From Ctena decussata (lineage: Eukaryota > Mollusca > Bivalvia > Lucinida > Lucinidae), in contig OZ022509.1 in the NCBI GenBank assembly GCA_963989385.1, positions 48,562,271 through 48,626,270 of the forward strand: 64,000 nt of DNA. The letters are read 5' to 3'. The notes beneath the pieces are model-generated. The model was not told the DNA's origin. It did no database searches and was given only the letters and a program-made list of their open reading frames with translations. The position numbers and the translations under genes were made by a program. Below, one piece after another: positions 57,960-64,000 of the stretch. Numbering within the stretch: position 1 is the first letter of the stretch; the number at the start of each line of letters is the position of its first letter.

Positions 57960-58029
57960 CGGAATGTGGGATTTGATTGTTTTAATTCCTGATCACTGCC
58001 CATCTTCTTACTTTTCATCACCCAGCAGG

Positions 58030-58258
58030 GGTGGTCGTTTGGTGCGATGGCACTCTGTGTAACATACAGTGCCGGGGCGTCCTACTGATTTCGAACATTG
58101 TAGGGCAAGGGCATTGTGCTTGCAGTAGGTGGGGGCTCTTTGTGCATATTTTTTCTTTGCCTATCACTTCTCTTCTTTCTCCCTCTCTCTGGGATACGGC
58201 CCGATATAGTCTGAAATACTGTCAGAAAGGGCCGTTAAACCAAAAACAATTTATCAGT
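58030..58258 (+). mobile_element. SINE, CAACC-tailed family, diverged
   Basis: Plus-strand copy starting GGTGGTCGTTTGGTGCGATG and ending GGGCCGTTAAACCAAAAACA. Worn; no clear target duplication. Confidence 0.75.
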
Positions 58259-58322
58259 CAAAACCACTAAGCAACTGAAACGTAGTGAAATAGAGTATTA
58301 TGTAGCTTACACAACAAAGATC

Positions 58323-58752
58323 TTCGCGTTTTCAGAGACAGCGTACTCGGCTACGACTTCACTTACAGGGAATTACAAGCCGAACACAAATTCAAATGGG
58401 ACACCTTTTCATCACAATTGGAATTGCAGCTACTTATCCCAAAGCGTGTAAAACAGGAGTTTCCAAGGGCAAATCGCCAGTATCGTGAATTTATCCTATC
58501 TGGCATTAAGGAAGGTTTTCACATTGTCGATCCCGTGAAAATATATTCTTTCGACGAAACGGAAAAATATCGCTCAGCTGTAGCGGATGATAAGCACGCG
58601 CATGTGTAAAAACAACAGATTCTCACGGAACTAGAAAATGGCAGATTTAGGATCGTCAAAAGAAAGTCAAATATCATTTCAGCTCTTGGGGAAATTCCCC
58701 AAAAGGACTCAGAAAATGCTATGGGGCCATTATTTCAAGGTCCATACGAGGG
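58323..58752 (+). pseudogene. DIRS-like RT N-terminal fragment, second element
   Basis: One frame gives LRVFRDSVLGYDFTYRELQA, FILSGIKEGFHIVDP, then an in-frame stop at 58607, then ILTELENGRFRI and IISALGEIPQKDSENA. The IISALGxIPKxD pattern precedes RLIHD in DIRS-type RTs. It is distinct from the RT at 48.6 kb. It stops at GPYEG-stop just before HINE-like element 7. Confidence 0.6.
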
Positions 58753-58760
58753 GTGATAAA

Positions 58761-60164
58761 ACAAGAGGCTCAAATGGGCGTGATATCGCTCACATGGCTA
58801 TTTTGCCACGGGGCCATTCTGATACGAAATTGGTCCAATATTCCACTGAGGTTTTCTCATTTTCACGTTCAGCTATTTTATGTAACAGAGGCCAACATGA
58901 TTAAGCTATATTTAGTTATTTTTGAAACACCTCAATGCAAAAAAAACGAAAAAGGCTTCATGCAAGGACCATTATGTCACGAAATTGGTCCAATTCCATT
59001 GAGATTTTCCCATTTTCAAATTTTGCTATTTTATGTAGCAGAGGCCAATTTGACTGATCTATATCTATATACTTTTGAAACACCTCAATGCAAGAATCAT
59101 TTTGCCACAAATTTCGGCAAAATCTATTTAGCGGTTACTGAAATAGTTATTTTCATGTTTTGTGCTATTTTATATGTGCTATTTTATAAACGGCAGATTG
59201 CGGCCATCTTGGATTGTCAAATTGCAATTCATCAAAATGGCTTCATGAAAGGAACATTGACACAAAATTGGTCCAATTCCATTCAAGGTTTCTTGAGAAA
59301 TTGTCATTTTGTTTGTGCTGTTTTTAGTAACAGCCCCCATGGTGGCCATCTTGGATAGTCAATTGGCACAAATTTGAAATAATTCCATTCAAGGACCATT
59401 TCTGACTAATTCTGACCAGAATTCATTTACGCTTTCTTGAAATACAGACATTTGAGCAATATCGGTCTTTTAAACGCTAAGTAGGTCACTGTGACCTAAT
59501 TCCGCTAAAGATTTTTCTGATTTTTATAATTTGTAGTTTCTAGGTCCCACTTATGTTCCATGCAACATTTCAACCAAATATACACAATGGTTCTGGAGAA
59601 GAAGTTGATTTTGTTGTGTTTGCTATTTTTAGTAACGGCGGCCATCTTGGATTCTCGACCTGACTCAATATTATAATTTTGAAACCCTGCAGTCTGGTCA
59701 TGTTCCATGTATTATTGGAGACCCATGGGTTCAGTGGTTTTAGAGCAGAAGTTGTTTGAAGTTGTTTAAGTTGTTTTTAGACACTGGCATTTGAGCAAAA
59801 TTACACACGTAAACAAAAAGTAGGTCACTGCGACAAAACTCCGCTACAGATTTTTTTCACCAATGTTCCACTGATGTTTTCAAGCCAAAATTCAGAAAAA
59901 TATACCCAGTGGTTCTGGAGAAGATGATTTTATTTTTGCTATTTTTAGTAACAGCGGCCATCTTAGACATTTGACCTGACCCAATTTTACAATTCTGAGA
60001 CTTTGGAGTCAGGTAATGCTCCATGTGAAATTTGCGAACCATGGGTCCAGTAGTTTTATAGAACAAGATGTTTGAATAATTTGTTTTCAATTGTTGACAG
60101 ACGACGAATGATGGACGGACGCACGCCGGATGCTTTGGTATGACAATAGCTCAGGTGAGCTAAA
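58761..60164 (+). mobile_element. HINE-like element 7
   Basis: Starts ACAAGAGGCTCAAATGGGCG, then TGATATCGCTCACATGGC, and ends TAGCTCAGGTGAGCTAAAA. Core blocks share GGCGGCCATCTTGGAT-like motifs (near 59208, 59343, 59640 and 59955) and CAATTCCATTGAGATTTTC. ATGGACGGACGCACGCCGGA precedes the end. The open frame at 58753-59358 is not judged to be a gene. Confidence 0.72.
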
Positions 60165-61158
60165 ATACGTGGACTTTTGCTGTGGCGGTCAAGTTGATGC
60201 AGCTATTGTACTTTTTCTCATACCGCAGAAAAGTTTAACCTTTTCAGCTACGTTATGAAATTTTGAAGAATTTCAACGAAAAATAAGTATTTACTTTCTT
60301 TCTATATAAAATATGTATAGCTACAGCGGAGCACCAAATTAATGACGTTTGACGTTTTGTCTCATTTAATCATTTAAGCGTTTCTTTTGTGTCGGTTTTC
60401 ACTCTTCGAGTATTTTAGGCCTAATCTGCATGCAATATGATTGCTTTGAAGAATTTCATCGCACACTCTCCTTAAATTTATTAGTTCATAAATCCAAGTC
60501 GAACTTTTACTTTTAATATCGTGTCAACGTGCATCACTTTTGTCGTGTCTGCCTACATGCAGGTGTGCAACCCTATAATCAGTGCAAACATCAGATAAAA
60601 CTAACATACATGGATCAAATAACATTAAATTTGATCATTTTAACATATTTTTTTAATATTTGCCCTCAGTCTTCACAATTCTTCACAATACAAAAACTTG
60701 GGCTTGAATAAATTACCCGGTATAATGTTAGACGTCATTGTGTCACCGTTATATGACCCACATACTATACGTTGCGCTGCTTATGCAAGTATAACATTTG
60801 TTGACGGCAATAATTTCTTGACAGTCAAAAGCGGAAACCATAACAAAATAGCATACGAAATGTCAAGCTATTTACTCTTCTACAAATATGCATACTAAAT
60901 ATCAAGCATTTTACTCTACTACAAATATAAGACATAGCCAAAGATAAAACGAACAATTTGTAATAATACGGCAAAGTTTTACCGTGCTCCACAGTGCCGT
61001 CATAAGGTTGCTTTGACAACGCATACAGACTTTTTCCTGAAGATTGACCGGTTAATTAAATACATGACTGGACAAACGAAAGTTGAATCTGTATTTACTG
61101 CAAATTTAATGGGTTTACTATTTGTTATAAAATTTCTACAGCAAAAGTCCACGAATGT
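60165..61158. other. no gene recognised
   Basis: AT-rich. A 43-bp unit (GCATACGAAATGTCAAGC / GCATACTAAATATCAAGC) is doubled at 60851-60930. The short frames have no domain. Confidence 0.4.
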
Positions 61159-61159
61159 T

Positions 61160-61316
61160 CTAGCTCACCAGAGCCGAAGGCTCCGGGGGAGCTTATAGGA
61201 TAGGCATTTGTCCGTCGTCGTCGTCTGTCAACATTTTCAAGCAACATCTCCTCTGAAGCCACAGGGCCGATTTTGCCCAAATTTCATCTGTAGCATCCTT
61301 GGGCTGGGAGATTGAA

Positions 61317-61355
<39 letters not shown>

Positions 61356-61918
61356 AAATTCAGCTCTTTAGTTCGGTTGCTATGACAACTTAGAGTTCCC
61401 ATAGACTTATAATGGGGAAAATTGAAAAATGGCATTAACTGCCAAGCCATTGCAGATATTTTGATAAAACTTTTACAGGAACATTCCTTAATTTTGATTG
61501 ATTTGAAGCTTAACGTCTACGGTAAACAGCGATGGTCATGTCGGGACGGTCGGTTAACCTAACCACACTATTCCTGTGCAAGCTTAGACCTCCTAAGCGG
61601 TTAACCAGTACTAAGTGAACATACTTTCGCCAGTAACTGACAACTGCCCTTCTTGAATCAGCGGAAGGAGAAACGAAAGTATGTGGCCAGACCGGGTTTC
61701 GAATCCAGGACCTCTGACTTATGAGTCAGGTGCCCTACCGATTGCACTACGCGGCCCGGCATGAGAAATCGTTTCTCAGCGATATGTTTTTGGCCTATTG
61801 CTCTTTTTATTGGTTGCCATGGAAACCACAAAGCAAAAAATTAACGAAAAAATACTTAAAAATTATTTCCTCTGAAGCCATTGTGCCTAAAAAGTCCTAC
61901 TGTTGACTGTAAATTGAG
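61160..61918 (-). mobile_element. HINE-like element 8, partial, with poly-T and SINE inserts
   Basis: The minus-strand 3' end GAGCCTTCGGCTCTGGTGAG then CTAGAA is at 61160, with GACGACGACGACGGACAAAT upstream. A T run of about 34 (61318-61352) and the tRNA SINE at 61494-61760 break the body; GTTGCTATGACAACTTAGAG is a core motif shared with element 4. The 5' end was not found. Confidence 0.5.
61494..61760 (-). mobile_element. tRNA-derived SINE (family T1)
   Basis: The minus strand starts GCCGGGCCGCGTAGTGCAAT (A box) with TCATAA in the anticodon arm, B box worn to GGATTCGAAACCC; ends AACGTTAAGCTTCAAATCAA. No clear target duplication. Confidence 0.85.
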
Positions 61919-62359
61919 AAAGTCAACTTAGTGTTCAATCAGGCAAAAAAAAAAAAAAAATAAATAAATAAATAAATAAAAAATAAAAAAGTCCAAGCCA
62001 TGCAATTTTCGGCAGAAATTCTGGTCGGGAACAATTTTAAATCATATTTACACGGAATACCATTGCCAGAATCCTACATTTTTTGCTTATAATCAAGAAA
62101 TGAAAAAAAAAATAACTCGACAGCACCTACCTTTGTTTAACAACTTTTTGACGAAGGCACTACTACCACGAGAGTTTCCGTATGTGACGAGGTAACAAAA
62201 TTACATTGACGCAATTTCGAGCTGGCTCCTTCGTTTACCACCCGTGTATACGAAGGTCCGTATCTTTTACAGGAAAAGTATAATGACATAAACTTTGTGT
62301 TGCTGCTAGAAGGGGGTGGAAAGCAAAACGGTATGCACCACGATCACGACAAACTTAAA
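61761..62359. other. no gene; A-rich simple repeat
   Basis: The first 150 bp belong to element 8. An A-rich (AAAT)n tract lies at 61945-61990. The rest is featureless. Confidence 0.4.
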
Positions 62360-62371
62360 CCCTATGAAGGA

Positions 62372-62608
62372 TTGATTGATTGATTTGGGTTTAACGACCC
62401 TTTGAGACAGTATTTCAGTCTTTATCGGGCCGTCTCCCAGAGAGGGAGAAAGAGGAGAAATGATAGACGAGAGAAAAAATGTCCAAACAACCCCCACCCG
62501 CACCTACTGCAAGCACAGTAGGCCCTTGCCCTACAATGTTCCAAATCAGGAGGACGCCCCGGCACTGGAAGTTACATATAGCGCCATCGCACCACCCAAC
62601 CACCCCCA
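62372..62608 (-). mobile_element. SINE, CAACC-tailed family, well preserved
   Basis: 12-bp target duplication CCCTATGAAGGA at 62360-62371 and 62609-62620. A good full-length reference for the family. Confidence 0.9.
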
Positions 62609-62620
62609 CCCTATGAAGGA

Positions 62621-62881
62621 GATCATCCACCAGCATGGTTGAAAAGGGCTCGCCAGAAGCTCTGCCAGTAATTACATTATACTGCTAATCAATTGTAAAT
62701 ACGTTGAAGAAATGCTATTTTATACAAGTTTTTTTTGTTGCAAACTTATTTTGGTTTGGCGAAAATGCGCTTTTACAACAGAGCCAAATAATTATTTCAT
62801 ATGGACTAAGCCGGTAGGGATGATAACAGTCCTTTTCTCCATGAGGGAAGGAGAAAAAACAACTGAGTGGACGTTTAGTCA
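62621..62881. other. no gene recognised
   Basis: Short AT-rich spacer between two SINEs; nothing seen. Confidence 0.4.
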
Positions 62882-62892
62882 TTGAGTATTAG

Positions 62893-63116
62893 TTGGTTGG
62901 TTGGTTGTTTTGGATAGTATTTCAGTCTATATCGGGCCGTCCCCAAAAGAGAGGGAGAAAGTAAAGAGATGATAGACGAGAGAAAAAATGTCCAAACAAC
63001 CCCACCCGCACCTACTGCAAGCACAGTAGGCCCTTGCCCAACTATTCTCCAAATCAGTAGGACGCCCCGGCACTGGAAGTTATACCCAGCACCATCGCAC
63101 CACCCAACCACCCCGG
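62893..63116 (-). mobile_element. SINE, CAACC-tailed family
   Basis: Target duplication TTGAGTATTAG / ATGAGTTTTAG (62882-62892, 63117-63127). It sits directly beside LINE E. Confidence 0.85.
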
Positions 63117-63126
63117 ATGAGTTTTA

Positions 63127-63573
63127 GAGTGAGTGGGTGATGTGGGTTTTACGGCACATCAGCACCAACAGGGCTATTTCGCGCCGAAAAGGCTAAACAA
63201 GAATACGTGTTTTTATGCATAAGGTCTGAAATGAACGCACCGTATAAAATGAATCAAGTCGGGTATGTGGTAAAACATACCGATCAACGGCTATCTTAAT
63301 TAAGACTGATAACTTAAAACGAACTCTCGGCCAGCGAGATGAATAAACAAAAATTTAAATTAACTGTTGTAAAAATACCTCGACTTAACTAAACTATATT
63401 TTACTACATATATGCCAATCTCTTTCAAATATGAGAAAATTTTTGCTGGTTCAACCATGTCAAACAGTTGTTTCATACTGCTGACACGGAAGAACCTATC
63501 ACGCGTTATACGAAAATCCATGCAATCTAAAAGAAAGTGTTTAACACTAAAAGGTTCCTGGCAAGGAATGCAC
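63127..63573 (-). mobile_element. LINE E: 3' stub of the same LINE family
   Basis: Last 450 bp of the LINE: the C-terminal finger (CIPCQEPFSVKHFLLDC), end of ORF2 and 3' UTR. A 14-bp target duplication with one mismatch (ATGAGTTTTAGAGT at 63117, ATGAGTATTAGAGT at 63574) proves a 5'-truncated insertion, not a deletion remnant. Confidence 0.9.
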
Positions 63574-63587
63574 ATGAGTATTAGAGT

Positions 63588-64000
63588 TGCGAGACCAAAT
63601 CACAGGAATTTGGCAGTGTAGGTTGTCAGAGAAGAGTTTGGTTTATAAGAAATGGGCGAAGTTCGGTTATTTTAAATTGATACGAGGCTTAGGTATGCGT
63701 TTGGGTATTAAGCTTATCGTCGAAGCACAAGGCTCAGATCGGAGGTTTCGAAACTGTTATACGAGACAACGCTATACTTGGTAAACAAGTGGCTTCGGGA
63801 AAAACAATGAACTTAATTAGGGTAGGGCCTATGGCATATTCGGGTATTATGGGTTGGATATTCAGGGCCTGAATTAATGCAACCGCAGCTCAACAAATAT
63901 TTCCTTTTGAGTAACAAACGTCCCAGACAGGCAGAAATATGGGTTCTAACTTTGGTGAAGTACACTCAGAGATTTTTCTGTTTCGCATCAGGGGTGATCG
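63588..64000. other. no gene recognised
   Basis: A 65-codon frame (63587-63784) starts inside the target duplication and has no domain. Nothing else is seen up to the window end. Confidence 0.4.

Noticed and set aside
58753..59358. 201-codon plus-strand frame
   Set aside because: It spans the interior of HINE-like element 7; residues reflect core repeats and no domain is visible.
61318..61352. T run of about 34 as a possible poly(A) tail of a retrocopy
   Set aside because: No target duplication and the same HINE sequence seems to continue on both sides; more likely a homopolymer expansion.

Overview
The window is non-coding, repeat-dominated DNA from an animal genome, most likely a bivalve mollusc. 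The evidence is the mix of mobile elements: RNase H-bearing LINEs of the I/Nimb group, DIRS-type tyrosine-recombinase retroelements, elements with 150-440 bp core repeats built like pearl/CvA (HINE, non-autonomous Helentron), tRNA-derived SINEs with simple-repeat tails, and foldback MITEs. I see no intact host gene, no operon-like layout, no CRISPR and no functional RNA gene. Almost every recognisable protein is a transposon protein, and nearly all are broken.

Layout. 0-2.4 kb: unassigned DNA, a foldback MITE and a short hAT-like scrap. 2.4-10.2 kb: one hAT/ZBED-type transposase pseudogene split by a full-length LINE (A, minus strand, 14-bp target duplication), an AT-rich insert and two SINEs. 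10.2-14.2 kb: a 250-bp palindrome, a small MITE, and a SINE carrying a HINE-like core-repeat element. 14.26-31.43 kb: a single LINE copy (B) stretched from about 5.8 kb to 17.2 kb by insertions. These are a plus-strand HINE that itself holds a minus-strand HINE, a TA-flanked mariner-like MITE, a tRNA SINE, a second 5'-truncated LINE (C, with the longest open frame, 870 aa) and another HINE. 31.4-37.0 kb: tRNA SINEs, decayed gag-like fragments, and a second mariner-like MITE split by a HINE and a SINE. 37.1-40.05 kb: a 2.9-kb foldback element. 40.1-45.5 kb: an SGNH-hydrolase pseudogene, a poly-G-ended TIR element and a HINE. 45.5-55.6 kb: a decayed DIRS-like element (gag zinc fingers, RT start, RNase H tail, tyrosine recombinase) split by a 1.76-kb retroposed insert and by LINE D. 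55.6-64 kb: degenerate repeats, SINEs, another DIRS RT scrap cut by a HINE, and a 3' LINE stub (E).

How the parts relate. The LINEs (A-E, all minus strand) end in (TCAC)n rather than poly(A). One tRNA-derived SINE family here carries nearly the same 3' end, which suggests it uses the LINE machinery. Matching target duplications let most insertions be ordered in time. The most useful content of the window is therefore a readable stratigraphy of nested transposition, plus several element structures (palindromes, asymmetric terminal repeats, nuclear-receptor half-site satellites) worth a targeted check.
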